Assembly: GCA_023411645.1 (NCBI GenBank)
Contig: JAEYON010000016.1
Coordinates: 1 to 37,283, forward strand
Length of the DNA stretch: 37,283 nucleotides
Direction: 5' to 3'
DNA from: Bacillota bacterium
GTDB lineage: Bacteria; Bacillota; Clostridia; Acetivibrionales; DTU013
This document shows positions 7,481 through 16,551 of this stretch, piece after piece; the stretch's first letter is position 1; every line of letters starts with the position of its first letter. A program made the position numbers and the translations under genes. The notes under the pieces were generated by a model, which saw nothing but the letters and a program-made list of their open reading frames with translations, had not been told where the DNA came from and did not search any database.

Positions 7481-10400
7481 CTATAATCTGGAGACTGTAA
7501 ATAGCACATTCTCTCCGTTTATGTTCCATTCCTTGCTATAGCCTTCGCCGTTGGATGCAAGCACCTCATCCGCCAGAACTTCCTCGCTGATCAATGCTCT
7601 GTTGCGTTCAAAAATGCCGGTGATCTTCTCGTTATCTCCATAATAGACACGAATGTGATTCTGAACTTCAAAACCAGCTTCCTTCCTCATGGTCTGCAGC
7701 TTGCTGATGATCTCACGGACAAAGCCTTCTTCCACCAACTCAGGTGTCAGGTTTGTGTCCAGAACGACTGTTATACCCCTGTCGCTTTCTGATACGAACC
7801 CTTCCTTCTGCACCGTTTCCACAAGCACATCCGAAAGCTCAAGCACTACTGCCGTTCCTTCCAGATCAAAGCTTACCTTACCGTCATTGTTGAAACGTTC
7901 CATCCATTCATTCCCGTCAACAGTTAACAAATACTCTCCGATCTTCGCCACAAGCTTTCCATATCTGGGCCCAAGCGTGCGAAGCTGCGGCTTGAACTTA
8001 TAAGTTGTAAACCGGCCGGTGCTATTTGTATACAGGATCTGCTTAACATTTAGTTCGTCAGACACCAGATCAATATACATCTGCGGCATCTCACTTTCCG
8101 CGTTGACATACATTGCACCAATGGGCTGGCGGTTTTTAACGTTCGCCGTGTTTCTGCAGGCACGCCCCAGTACAACCAGCTTTAGAACTTTATCCATATT
8201 GGCTTCAAGCTCTGCATCGACAAATTTATTCTGAACTGTTGGATAATCGCACAGATGAATGCTTTCCGGTGCACTATCATCAATGCTTCTTACAAGATTG
8301 CCGTAAATTTCCTCGCTGATGAACGGTACAAAAGGCGCGGCTGTCTTTGAAAGCTCAACAAGTACTGTATAAAGCGTCATATATGCATTGATCTTGTCCT
8401 GTGTCATTTCCTTCTGCCAGAAGCGCTCTCTGCATCTTCTGACATACCAGTTGCTCAGTTCGTCTACAAATTCCTGTATTTCCCTTGCTGATTCCGTTAT
8501 TCTATAATTCTCAAGGTTCTTATCCACCTTGCCAATCAAGGTGTAAAGTCTGGAAAGGATCCATCTATCCATAACAGCCAGCTTATCCTGCTCCAGCTTA
8601 TATTGCATGGGGTTAAATTCATCAATGTCTGCATAGAGTACATAGAAAGCATATGTGTTCCAGAGAGTGCCCATGAATTTCCTCTGGCTTTCACTCACCG
8701 CATCCTCGTAAAACCTGCTTGGCAGCCATGGCGCGCTTCCTGTATAAAAATACCAGCGCACGGCGTCAGCGCCCTGTTTATCCAAAACTGTCCAAGGGTC
8801 AATGACGTTGCCCTTGTGCTTGCTCATTTTCTGGCCGTCCTTATCATTGACATGGCCTAGTACTATACAGTTTTTAAAGGCCGGCTCCTCAAAAAGCAGC
8901 GAGGAAATGGCAAGCAATGTATAAAACCAGCCTCTCGTCTGGTCGATGGCTTCACTGATAAAGTCTGCGGGATAGTTCTTCTCAAACCTTTCTTTATTTT
9001 CAAAGGGATAATGCCATTGTGCAAAAGGCATTGCTCCAGAATCGAACCAGCAGTCGATGACCTCGGATACCCTCTTCATCTTTCCAGAGCATTCAGGACA
9101 CTTCAGATAGATTGCGTCCACAAACGGCTTGTGCAGTTCGATATCATCAGGCACATTTTCTCCAAGCTCTTTCAATTCAGCTATACTGCCAACCACATGC
9201 CGATGCCCGCACTGACATTCCCAGATAGGCAGCGGGGTTCCCCAGTATCTTGTACGGCTCAGGCCCCAATCCACCACATTTTCAAGGAAGTTGCCCATAC
9301 GGCCTTCCTTGATGTTCTCCGGCAACCAGTTGATGCTTAAATTGTTATTAAGAAGCTTCTCCTTGATCGCCGTCATCTTAATAAACCAGGTGTCATTTGC
9401 ATAATACAATAGAGGTGTATCGCATCTCCAGCAGAACGGGTACGAATGCTCATAATCCATCAGCTTATACACCAGATCTCTAGCTTTCAGATCTTTGATG
9501 ATCAGAGGGTCTGCCTCCTTGACAAATATACCCTTCCAGGGTTCCACCGCGTCAACGAAATTGCCCTGCTCATTGACTAGCTGAACAAACGGAAGATCAT
9601 TAGCCTTTCCAACCCTAGCGTCATCCTCGCCGAAAGCAGGCGCCGTGTGAACTATACCGGTGCCGTCGGTCAGCGTGACGAAATTGTCGCAGACAACATA
9701 ATAGGCTTTTGTATCTGGCTTGACAAAGTCAAACAGCGGTTCATATTCCATCCCGAAAAGCTCTGACCCTTTACATCTCTTTTCTACACTGAATTCACTC
9801 TTGAGTACTGTTGAGGCCAGCGCCTCCGCCAGAATATAGGTCTCATCTGCGCATCTTGCATGAATATAAGCCTCATCTGGATTGACTGTCAATGCTACAT
9901 TTGAAGGTAGCGTCCACGGCGTGGTGGTCCATGCCATCAGGTAAACGCCCGGATTCCCCTTTACGCGGAATTTGACATAGACAGAGGGCTCATTCACATC
10001 TTTGTAACCCTGCGCCACCTCATGACTTGAGAGAGAGGTTCCACAGCGCGGGCAATAGGGTACAATCTTGTGTCCCTTGTATAAGAGACCTTTCTCCCAG
10101 ATCTGCTTCAACGCCCACCATTCGGACTCTATATAGTTATTATCATAAGTGATGTAGGGGTCTTCCATATCGGCCCAGAAGCCGACACGGTCGCTCATTT
10201 CTTCCCATTCGTGCTTATATTTCCAGACACTCTCCTTACATTTCTGTATAAAAGGCTCAACTCCATAATCTTCAATCTGAGATTTTCCGTTAATTCCTAA
10301 GAGTTTCTCAACTTCCAGCTCAACGGGCAGTCCATGGGTATCCCAGCCGGCTTTTCTGAGCACGTCAAAACCCTTCATCGTCTTGTATCTTGGAATGATA

Positions 10401-10597
10401 TCCTTGATTGTACGGGTGATGATGTGTCCTATATGAGGCTTCCCGTTTGCTGTCGGAGGCCCGTCATAAAAGGTGAACGACTCATTGCCTTCCCTGAACT
10501 TCAGGCTCTTCTCGAATATTCTGTTTTCCTTCCAATATTTCAGGACTTCTTGTTCTCTTTCCGCAAACTTCAGATCAGTAGATACTTTTTTGTACAT
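7481..10597 (-). CDS. ileS: Isoleucyl-tRNA synthetase, long (type 2 looking) form
   Basis: A class I aminoacyl-tRNA synthetase of 1038 residues. HIGH is at residues 55-58 (GKPHIGH) and the KMSKS equivalent is DGQKMSKHKGN near residue 600. The CP1 editing domain contains the T-rich motif AWTTTPWTLP. The length, the KMSKH-type loop and the N-terminus YKKVSTDLKFAEREQEVL resemble the eukaryote-like IleS2 group rather than the roughly 920-residue type 1. IleS2 enzymes are often poorly inhibited by mupirocin, but resistance here is only an inference. A TTG four codons upstream is in frame, but it is part of the GGAGGT ribosome-binding site, so the ATG at 10595-10597 is the start. Transcription is controlled by the T-box leader upstream. 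Confidence 0.97.
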   Translation of the reverse strand: MYKKVSTDLKFAEREQEVLKYWKENRIFEKSLKFREGNESFTFYDGPPTANGKPHIGHIITRTIKDIIPRYKTMKGFDVLRKAGWDTHGLPVELEVEKLLGINGKSQIEDYGVEPFIQKCKESVWKYKHEWEEMSDRVGFWADMEDPYITYDNNYIESEWWALKQIWEKGLLYKGHKIVPYCPRCGTSLSSHEVAQGYKDVNEPSVYVKFRVKGNPGVYLMAWTTTPWTLPSNVALTVNPDEAYIHARCADETYILAEALASTVLKSEFSVEKRCKGSELFGMEYEPLFDFVKPDTKAYYVVCDNFVTLTDGTGIVHTAPAFGEDDARVGKANDLPFVQLVNEQGNFVDAVEPWKGIFVKEADPLIIKDLKARDLVYKLMDYEHSYPFCWRCDTPLLYYANDTWFIKMTAIKEKLLNNNLSINWLPENIKEGRMGNFLENVVDWGLSRTRYWGTPLPIWECQCGHRHVVGSIAELKELGENVPDDIELHKPFVDAIYLKCPECSGKMKRVSEVIDCWFDSGAMPFAQWHYPFENKERFEKNYPADFISEAIDQTRGWFYTLLAISSLLFEEPAFKNCIVLGHVNDKDGQKMSKHKGNVIDPWTVLDKQGADAVRWYFYTGSAPWLPSRFYEDAVSESQRKFMGTLWNTYAFYVLYADIDEFNPMQYKLEQDKLAVMDRWILSRLYTLIGKVDKNLENYRITESAREIQEFVDELSNWYVRRCRERFWQKEMTQDKINAYMTLYTVLVELSKTAAPFVPFISEEIYGNLVRSIDDSAPESIHLCDYPTVQNKFVDAELEANMDKVLKLVVLGRACRNTANVKNRQPIGAMYVNAESEMPQMYIDLVSDELNVKQILYTNSTGRFTTYKFKPQLRTLGPRYGKLVAKIGEYLLTVDGNEWMERFNNDGKVSFDLEGTAVVLELSDVLVETVQKEGFVSESDRGITVVLDTNLTPELVEEGFVREIISKLQTMRKEAGFEVQNHIRVYYGDNEKITGIFERNRALISEEVLADEVLASNGEGYSKEWNINGENVLFTVSRL

Positions 10598-10629
10598 AGT
10601 TACCTCCAATGCTTAATAAATGGCTGTAA

Positions 10630-10945
10630 AATTAAAATCCTCCCAATCCCATAAACAGGGACGAGAGGAACTTATCTCACGCGGTACCACCCACATTACC
10701 GTTTGCATGATGCCGGATAACTCGGATCATTCAAATCGGTCGCTTAAACCACAGATAACGGTGTGCACCGGCTTACCGTACTCACCACTGACCGGATATA
10801 CGTTACACGTTTGCCTAATCATGGGCTTTCCGACAGCAACTCCCGGAGGATTTTCATGCGCTCTTCCTGCAGACTTCCACCAGCCGCCTGCTCTCTTTGT
10901 GGCTCAAGCACACTACTCGTTCCGATCATAGCTTTGAAATATTAC
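10630..10945 (-). promoter_or_regulatory. T-box riboswitch leader of ileS (isoleucine tRNA sensing)
   Basis: On the minus strand the leader ends with the T-box core GGGTGGTACCGCG (10680-10692). It is followed by the competing terminator: TCCTC..TCCC pairing with GGGA..GGGAGGA (10638-10669), then TTTTAATTTT (10630-10637). Upstream are stem I elements, including AGAGAGCAGGCGGCTGGTGG with the GNUG-type distal motif. A candidate specifier AUC (Ile) reads at 10849-10851, in GAAAATCC. Uncharged tRNA-Ile would stabilise the antiterminator and allow ileS transcription. The specifier is inferred partly from the gene downstream; the T-box identity itself is secure. Confidence 0.93.
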
Positions 10946-10951
10946 TGAGCA

Positions 10952-10980
10952 TTATACAACAACGACTTACTGCTGTCAAC
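10952..10980 (-). promoter_or_regulatory. Consensus sigma-A promoter of the T-box/ileS unit
   Basis: A perfect TTGACA (10975-10980) and a perfect TATAAT (10952-10957) are separated by exactly 17 bases on the minus strand. The start of transcription would fall near 10945, at the 5' end of the T-box leader. Confidence 0.9.
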
Positions 10981-11038
10981 AAAGTCGCGTAACATCCAGA
11001 TAACAGACTTGTTACCACTTATTGACGGCATATAAAAT

Positions 11039-11497
11039 TTACTCATCATCATCTTCAAAAATCTGCTTTAAAAGCTCCAGTTGAGACATCAAAAGCATTT
11101 CGCACTTGGATTTGAACATGTGAAGCTTCTTCTTTGAGTCCTCGTACTCAAATCTGATCTTCACCACTTCCTGGTTGGCGTCATTAATCAGCTTTTGAGC
11201 TCTGATTTCTGCTTCACGGATTACATTGTCAGCCTTTTCATAGGCGTTCTTCTTGATATCCTCTCCAGTTTGCTGCGCGACCAGCAATGCGTTCTGCAAA
11301 GACTCTTCAATAGTTTTGTAATGCTGAAGGCCTTCATTGAGTAATGCCAGTTTGTCCTTCAGTTCCACATTCTCCCTGATATACGCGCTGTAATCCTCAA
11401 TGACTTTATCGAGTACATCGTTGACCATGTCCTCACTGTAACCCATGAAATGCTTCTTAAATGTTACATTCTGAAGATCATTCGGTGTATAATTCAT
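11039..11497 (-). CDS. divIVA: DivIVA-domain protein
   Basis: A 152-residue protein with the DivIVA N-terminal membrane-curvature-binding segment (MNYTPNDLQNVTFKKHFMGY, then DMVNDVLDKVIEDY) and a long coiled coil (about residues 40-145) containing an alanine/glutamate-rich tail. In Firmicutes it marks cell poles and septa and can recruit division or chromosome-anchoring factors. The ATG has AGAGGGG upstream. It lies 19 bases after sepF, the usual clostridial and bacillar arrangement, and is the last gene of this operon before the ileS promoter. Confidence 0.92.
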   Translation of the reverse strand: MNYTPNDLQNVTFKKHFMGYSEDMVNDVLDKVIEDYSAYIRENVELKDKLALLNEGLQHYKTIEESLQNALLVAQQTGEDIKKNAYEKADNVIREAEIRAQKLINDANQEVVKIRFEYEDSKKKLHMFKSKCEMLLMSQLELLKQIFEDDDE

Positions 11498-11516
11498 ATT
11501 GAACCCCTCTTTAATA

Positions 11517-11993
11517 TTACTTCACCCATGGGAAGGCAGCAGTCTTGCTTTTTATATCATCCTTGAACGCAGCACCCATCACGTCTACATTATTAGGAGC
11601 CACAAGGAAAATACCCGCTGAGACCTTCTGTATATCACCATCGAGTGCATAAACTGATCCGCTTAGAAAATCAACGATTCGTTGCGCCGTTTCCTTGCTG
11701 ATTGTTTCGAGATTGACGACAACCGGTTTTTTGTTTTTCAGATGATCGCAGATATCCCTTGCTTCGTCAAAAGTCTCAGGCTGCATAATCACAACCTTGA
11801 ACTGGTTGTTTGTATGGATATTTACTACTTTGTTCTGTTGCGATTTTTTAGAAAATGATTGAAAATATTTCGGTTGTTGATTGGATTCTTCCTTGACATC
11901 AACCTGAAGATCATCCATTACTTCCTCTGCTTCTTCCTCTTCCTCTGCTTCCCACCCAACCAGATTCAGCATCTTGTTCAGTAGTTTCGCCAT
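11517..11993 (-). CDS. sepF: SepF-type cell-division protein
   Basis: A 158-residue protein with an N-terminal amphipathic membrane-binding helix (MAKLLNKMLNLVGW), a low-complexity acidic linker (about 16-55) and the conserved DUF552 beta-alpha core (VVIMQPETFDEARDICDHLK, then VVNLETISKETAQRIVDFLSG, and a GIFLVAPNNVDV strand). SepF tethers FtsZ to the membrane and aligns the Z-ring. The ATG has a GGGGGGA Shine-Dalgarno. It lies 63 bases downstream of yggS and 19 bases before divIVA, the expected order. Confidence 0.95.
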   Translation of the reverse strand: MAKLLNKMLNLVGWEAEEEEEAEEVMDDLQVDVKEESNQQPKYFQSFSKKSQQNKVVNIHTNNQFKVVIMQPETFDEARDICDHLKNKKPVVVNLETISKETAQRIVDFLSGSVYALDGDIQKVSAGIFLVAPNNVDVMGAAFKDDIKSKTAAFPWVK

Positions 11994-12056
11994 TTGTAAA
12001 TCCCCCCGTTTTTCTTTAGTATGCTCTGCTTCATCTATCTGAATGCAACAGAGCCA

Positions 12057-12755
12057 TCAGCGCTTTCCAAATAATGCCGTACCAACTCTTATCATAGTGG
12101 ATCCTTCTTCGATAGCGACCTCAAAGTCATTACTCATGCCCATCGAGAGGCATTCCATATCTATATTATCAATATTTTCCTGCTTGATGTCAATATACAA
12201 TTTTCTCAGGCCAGCAAATACCCACCGGATATCTTCAGGCTTTTGCGTCAGAGGAGCTATCGTCATCAATCCCTTAACCTTGATATTTCCCATTCTGGCA
12301 ACTTCACGAAGAAACTGCAACACATTTCCTGGATTGATACCAAATTTGGATTCCTCCGACGAAACATTCACCTGTACCAATACATTGACAATTTTACCAG
12401 TCTTTTCAGCTCTTTTCTGAATCTCTGTGGCCAGTTCCATACTGTCCAGTGAGTGGATCATGCTCACTCTGTCAATAATGTACTTGACCTTATTAGTCTG
12501 TAAATGCCCAATCAGATGCCAATTACATTTTATATCTAATATATCGTATTTTTCACATAATTCCTGAACCCTATTTTCACCAAATTCTGTAACACCGCAT
12601 TTGAATGCTTCATTGATCCTCTCGGTATCCACGGTTTTACTTACTGCGACAAGCTTTATTTCCTGCGGATTTCTGCCGGCTCTCAGCGCTGCCTCGCGGA
12701 TTCTTCCGTTTATCGATTCGATATTCTCCCTGATATGGTCAAAATTCGTCGTCAT
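12057..12755 (-). CDS. yggS: YggS/PROSC-family pyridoxal-phosphate homeostasis protein
   Basis: A 232-residue single-domain, alanine-racemase-like PLP-binding protein. The PLP lysine is K40 in KLVAVSKT. Other family motifs are FGENRVQEL, WHLIGHLQTNK, VLVQVNVSSEESKFG, GLMTIAPL and LSMGMSNDFEVAIEEGSTMI. Family members are not known to have catalytic activity but maintain PLP and amino-acid balance. The start overlaps the end of the upstream HlyD-like gene by four bases, so translation is coupled. It belongs to the same operon as sepF and divIVA. Confidence 0.95.
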   Translation of the reverse strand: MTTNFDHIRENIESINGRIREAALRAGRNPQEIKLVAVSKTVDTERINEAFKCGVTEFGENRVQELCEKYDILDIKCNWHLIGHLQTNKVKYIIDRVSMIHSLDSMELATEIQKRAEKTGKIVNVLVQVNVSSEESKFGINPGNVLQFLREVARMGNIKVKGLMTIAPLTQKPEDIRWVFAGLRKLYIDIKQENIDNIDMECLSMGMSNDFEVAIEEGSTMIRVGTALFGKR

Positions 12756-14077
12756 TTCTCTATGATCTCTCCTTCCTCGATAAGGTGCGGATTCATAATA
12801 TATGTGTCGTACAAGTTGACAGTTTTGTCGAACTCTTCTTTAGGCGTGCTGATAATTGCATACTCTTCGTCACTGCATACAATTGCCACCTCTCTGGAGG
12901 AAGCTACATTGTACTTTATCAGCATGATCTTGCCTTTTGTCCCATCGGCTGAAATATCCCATAGACTCTTTAACGGAACCTTAAGGCCTTCCTCTGTATT
13001 ATTGATGAAATCTACATGAATAACTCTGGATGAAGAAAGTACATCGAGACCTCTGCTCATTTGAAGTATCACAATGACTTGATTCTCATCGGTTGAAATA
13101 ATATTTGTGATCGTTCCGGTGGTCTCAAGTCCGATACTATTCACCCTCAGTGCTATTCTTCTCCCTATTTCATAGCTTGATGCATATTTCGCAGGAACCG
13201 CAGCGGCAATATGAATATCTGTTCCCTTTAATATTTTCGCCGGCGGCGATCCCGCTTGCACCTTATCTCCAGTACTATGCCCCTCTGCTTCCCGTTCAAT
13301 AATTTTATTTAAATCCTCAAGTCTCAGACTATCAATCGTTTCCGGGGTTAATATGGACTCATAACCGTCTATGACATACGATACTATCCCTGATTTATTT
13401 GATCTGACTTCCATCGTATTTGAATTAATTTTATCCTGAATAGTCTTTTTCTCATGTAATAATGAGCTAATATAGCTGTCTGTGGAGTTTTCGCCAACAA
13501 TCTCAGCTTTTTTCTCAACAATTTTCCCTATGTTGGTCCTATATCTGGCCATCTGTGCAAAGTCTCTGGAATTGCAGGCCAGTATCATGTCCTGTATCTC
13601 AAGCGCTATTTCGTCGTCGAGCTTGTTCAGATCCTCAGAAAAGAAATCTACCCTCTCTGCCTGTTCCATACGAGCCTTAACTATTTTCGCATTGATTTCT
13701 TCCATATCCGAAATGAGCTTTCCGGATGCATCATTCATGACCATTGCGATTCGCGAATATGCCGCCGTCCTGCTCCCCTCATGTATTTCAACGATTCGCC
13801 TGCCTGCGATGGAGGAGGGCTCCAGCAATTCCTCATCCCTTATGATGACGGCGGTAGTTTGGATATAGCTTTCAATGATTCCGTTTCGGATTACATCCCG
13901 TGTGATATGATTTCCGGACAGCCAGTTTAGAAGTGAAGGGATATAAAGAAGCATAAATAAAATAATCAGCAAGCCGCCGTAAGTGACCCGTTTGAAAGCA
14001 GAACCCTTTTTTGTGCCGGTTTTACCGTTCTCTTCCTGACTGTGTTCCGGCTGAGGAAATTCAATCGGTTTCATCAT
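12752..14077 (-). CDS. HlyD-like periplasmic-adaptor-type membrane protein
   Basis: A 441-residue protein with a short basic cytoplasmic N-terminus, one transmembrane helix (about 30-50, GGLLIILFMLLYIPSLLNWL) and a large external part. It has a split biotinyl-lipoyl-like domain (ITRDVIRNGIIESYIQTTAVI and later SNKSGIVSYVIDGYESI) around a coiled-coil hairpin (about 130-225). A beta-barrel region with AVPAKYASSYEIGRRIALRV and a C-terminal tail follow. This is the layout of membrane-fusion adaptors, and similar proteins lie next to yggS-sepF in other clostridia. No transporter partner is encoded nearby, so the transport role is uncertain. It overlaps both neighbours by four bases. Confidence 0.7.
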   Translation of the reverse strand: MMKPIEFPQPEHSQEENGKTGTKKGSAFKRVTYGGLLIILFMLLYIPSLLNWLSGNHITRDVIRNGIIESYIQTTAVIIRDEELLEPSSIAGRRIVEIHEGSRTAAYSRIAMVMNDASGKLISDMEEINAKIVKARMEQAERVDFFSEDLNKLDDEIALEIQDMILACNSRDFAQMARYRTNIGKIVEKKAEIVGENSTDSYISSLLHEKKTIQDKINSNTMEVRSNKSGIVSYVIDGYESILTPETIDSLRLEDLNKIIEREAEGHSTGDKVQAGSPPAKILKGTDIHIAAAVPAKYASSYEIGRRIALRVNSIGLETTGTITNIISTDENQVIVILQMSRGLDVLSSSRVIHVDFINNTEEGLKVPLKSLWDISADGTKGKIMLIKYNVASSREVAIVCSDEEYAIISTPKEEFDKTVNLYDTYIMNPHLIEEGEIIEK

Positions 14078-15366
14078 TTTTTCATCAGTTGCCTTTCCTT
14101 CATAAACTTCAATGCGATCATGACACCCAGCTTAACATGTTCGTAAACAAGTCCGCCCTGCATATAAGCTATATAAGGAGCTTTCAGCGGAGCATCGGCG
14201 CTCAGCTCAATGGATGAGCCCTGTATAAAAGCACCGGCAGCCATGATAACCGGACTGTCATACCCGGGCATTTCCCAAGGCTCGGGTGTAACGAATGCAT
14301 CAACTGGCGATCCTTTCTGTATGCCCTGACAGAAAGCAATCATGCTTTCCGGATTGTTGAATCGTATTGCCTGTATAATATCGCTCCTAATATCATTGGG
14401 CAACGGAGATGTTTCAAAATCAAGTCTGCGCATGACTGCCGAGCAGAAGACAGCTCCCTTCAGACTCTCAGCTACGATATGCGGGGCCAGAAAAAGCCCC
14501 TGAAACATAAGCCTGTTATTTCCAAGTGTAGCGCCGACCTTCCTGCCAAGACCAGGAGTAGTAAGCCGATAGGCTGCGTTCTGTACATATCTCTTTTTTC
14601 CAGCTACATAGCCTCCCGACGGAGCCAAACCACCCCCGGGATTTTTAATTAGGGAACCGGCGAGAATATCCGCTCCGGCCTCAATCGGCTCCTCCGGCTC
14701 TACAAATTCACCGTAGCAGTTATCCACCATAACAATGGTGTCCCTGTTTACTTCTTTTACAACCTCAATTATTCTTTTTATTTCCCTAATTTTTATAGGA
14801 GGTCTCCAGCTATAGCCGCGAGAGCGTTGTACCAATACCATGGTGGTTTTTTCAGTAACCGCCTCACGTATTCCCTTCAGATCAACACAGCCATCCTCAA
14901 GCAGTTCCACCTGTCTGTATCTGATACCAAAATCCTTCAGGGACCCCGAACCCTCCCCCCGGATGCCTATGACCTCTTCCAAGGTGTCATACGGCTTTCC
15001 TGTCACACAAATCAGTTCATCACCGGGACGCAAATTCCCGTACATGCATACGGCCAGAGCCTGTGTGCCGGAAACGAACTGGTGACGCACCAGAGCATCC
15101 TCAGCCTTAAAGATTGAAGCATACACCTCATCGAGTACTTCTCGACCCCTGTCGTCATAGCCGTAACCGGTGGTTCCGCCAAAGTGAGAATCACTCACAT
15201 TGTGCTTCTGCATGGCAGCGATCACCTTGTACTGGTTTATTTCCCTGACGGACTCTATATCCTTTATAACATCCTTGATTTCATTCTCGGCAGACTGCGC
15301 AATTTCAATTATGGTTTCGTCAATGCCAAACTCACTCTTTAAATAATCCCGGATAGAAACAGCCAT
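14074..15366 (-). CDS. Methionine gamma-lyase family (aluminium-resistance-like) PLP enzyme
   Basis: A 430-residue fold-type I PLP protein. The probable PLP lysine is K241 in AGSLIKNPGGGLAPSGGY. A conserved aspartate/Asn stretch MVDNCYGEFVEPEEP precedes it. TTGYGYDDRGRE near residue 65 and HQFVSGTQALA near 95 are further landmarks of the family annotated as methionine gamma-lyase or aluminium resistance protein. The substrate is not established, and sulfur amino-acid cleavage is inferred from homology. It is the first gene of the operon that continues through the HlyD-like gene, yggS, sepF and divIVA. The ATG has AGAGAGGA upstream. Confidence 0.88.
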   Translation of the reverse strand: MAVSIRDYLKSEFGIDETIIEIAQSAENEIKDVIKDIESVREINQYKVIAAMQKHNVSDSHFGGTTGYGYDDRGREVLDEVYASIFKAEDALVRHQFVSGTQALAVCMYGNLRPGDELICVTGKPYDTLEEVIGIRGEGSGSLKDFGIRYRQVELLEDGCVDLKGIREAVTEKTTMVLVQRSRGYSWRPPIKIREIKRIIEVVKEVNRDTIVMVDNCYGEFVEPEEPIEAGADILAGSLIKNPGGGLAPSGGYVAGKKRYVQNAAYRLTTPGLGRKVGATLGNNRLMFQGLFLAPHIVAESLKGAVFCSAVMRRLDFETSPLPNDIRSDIIQAIRFNNPESMIAFCQGIQKGSPVDAFVTPEPWEMPGYDSPVIMAAGAFIQGSSIELSADAPLKAPYIAYMQGGLVYEHVKLGVMIALKFMKERQLMKK

Positions 15367-15418
15367 TTGTTTCTCAATCCTCTCTTGTATACTCTATTTG
15401 CTTATTTATCCTGCCTTT

Positions 15419-15447
15419 ATTCTATCTTACTTGTGAGCGCATTTCAA
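15419..15447 (-). promoter_or_regulatory. Putative sigma-A promoter of the PLP-enzyme/division operon
   Basis: On the minus strand TTGAAA (15442-15447), a 17-base spacer and TAGAAT (15419-15424) lie 53 bases before the ATG at 15366. It is in the divergent gap with the rluD-like gene. Confidence 0.55.
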
Positions 15448-15520
15448 CGTAAAATCAGCAATTTGTACTTCAGGGGTCATACACGCCCGTGCTGAGCGCA
15501 CCAACTCACACACATCCACC

Positions 15521-15549
15521 TTGCTTTCCTGTGAGCACTAATGTAACAT
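15521..15549 (+). promoter_or_regulatory. Possible sigma-A promoter of the rluD-like gene
   Basis: TTGCTT (15521-15526), 17 bases, TAACAT (15544-15549), immediately before the AGGAGG ribosome-binding site of the gene starting at 15570. The leader would be very short, which weakens the call. Confidence 0.35.
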
Positions 15550-15569
15550 TGTGATACAGGAGGTAGAAA

Positions 15570-16487
15570 ATGAAGCTAAGCCTGAAAATAACTTCAGATG
15601 ATCACGCAAAAACAGTAAAACAATTGCTGAAAGGCAAACTGCATATCTCTGAGAGATTAATTAAAGAACTTAAATTTGCAGACAAAATTCTTCTTAATTC
15701 GATTCCTGTTCATGTGAATGCACTGGTAAAGGAAGGCGACCTTCTGGAAGCACTGGTGGAGTCTGAAGAATATAACGAGAGCATACAACCCGAGCCCATG
15801 GATCTTGAAATATTATATGAGGATGAAAATCTCATCGCCATCAATAAGCCTCCTCATATGGTAGTACATCCGACCTTCAGACATCAGTCCGGCACGGTGG
15901 CCAATGGACTGATGCACCATTTACTGGACAGAGGAGTCAAAACCCTTGTACGTCCTGTCAGCCGGCTGGATCGCGATACCTCCGGTATAATTTTGTTTGC
16001 GCTGAACCCCTTTATACAGCAAGGTCTTATCCGTCAAATGAACGACAAAACATTTACCAAAGAATATGTCGGCCTTGTCCACGGAATCATCGAGCAGGAC
16101 AGCGGCATAATCGACCTTCCGATCGGAAGACAAGAGGGAAGCATTATGCTGCGTCATGTTACACCAGATGGTGCGCCGAGTGTGACACACTTCAAAGTTT
16201 TGGAGCGTTTTTCCAATACCACTTACTTAAGATTCATGCTCGAGACCGGAAGGACCCACCAAATTAGAGTCCATTGTCAGGCTGCGGGCCATCCTCTTAT
16301 TGGTGACACTCTGTATCCCCTTTCTGCCTTTGAAAGCATTTATCCAGATCTTATGCCCAGGCAAGCTCTTCATTCATACCGGGCTATATTTACACATCCC
16401 TATACAAATAAATTACTTGATTTGCATGCACCCATCCCTGATGATATCATGAATACCCTGGAAATATTGAGAAATAAACGAATATAA
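15570..16487 (+). CDS. RluA/RluD-family pseudouridine synthase
   Basis: A 305-residue enzyme with an N-terminal S4-like segment (about 1-70) and the RluA catalytic domain. The catalytic motif RLDRDTSG is at 132-139 with D134 as the expected nucleophile. INKPPHMVVHP (91-101), KEYVGLVHG and ETGRTHQIRVH further on are family motifs. It isomerises uridines in RNA; the exact 23S or tRNA target cannot be decided from sequence alone. The ATG has an AGGAGG seven bases upstream. It is divergent from the PLP-enzyme operon and is followed by the merR-type gene on the same strand. Confidence 0.93.
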   Translation: MKLSLKITSDDHAKTVKQLLKGKLHISERLIKELKFADKILLNSIPVHVNALVKEGDLLEALVESEEYNESIQPEPMDLEILYEDENLIAINKPPHMVVHPTFRHQSGTVANGLMHHLLDRGVKTLVRPVSRLDRDTSGIILFALNPFIQQGLIRQMNDKTFTKEYVGLVHGIIEQDSGIIDLPIGRQEGSIMLRHVTPDGAPSVTHFKVLERFSNTTYLRFMLETGRTHQIRVHCQAAGHPLIGDTLYPLSAFESIYPDLMPRQALHSYRAIFTHPYTNKLLDLHAPIPDDIMNTLEILRNKRI

Positions 16488-16551
16488 TTTACTTAATATT
16501 ACATAAATGGTATTATTAATCATGATGGCTCTATTTTCGGGAGGGAATTCC

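Noticed and set aside
10620..10948. Plus-strand ORFs of 61-103 codons between ileS and its promoter
   Set aside because: They lie entirely in the T-box leader on the other strand; the RNA structure explains the sequence.
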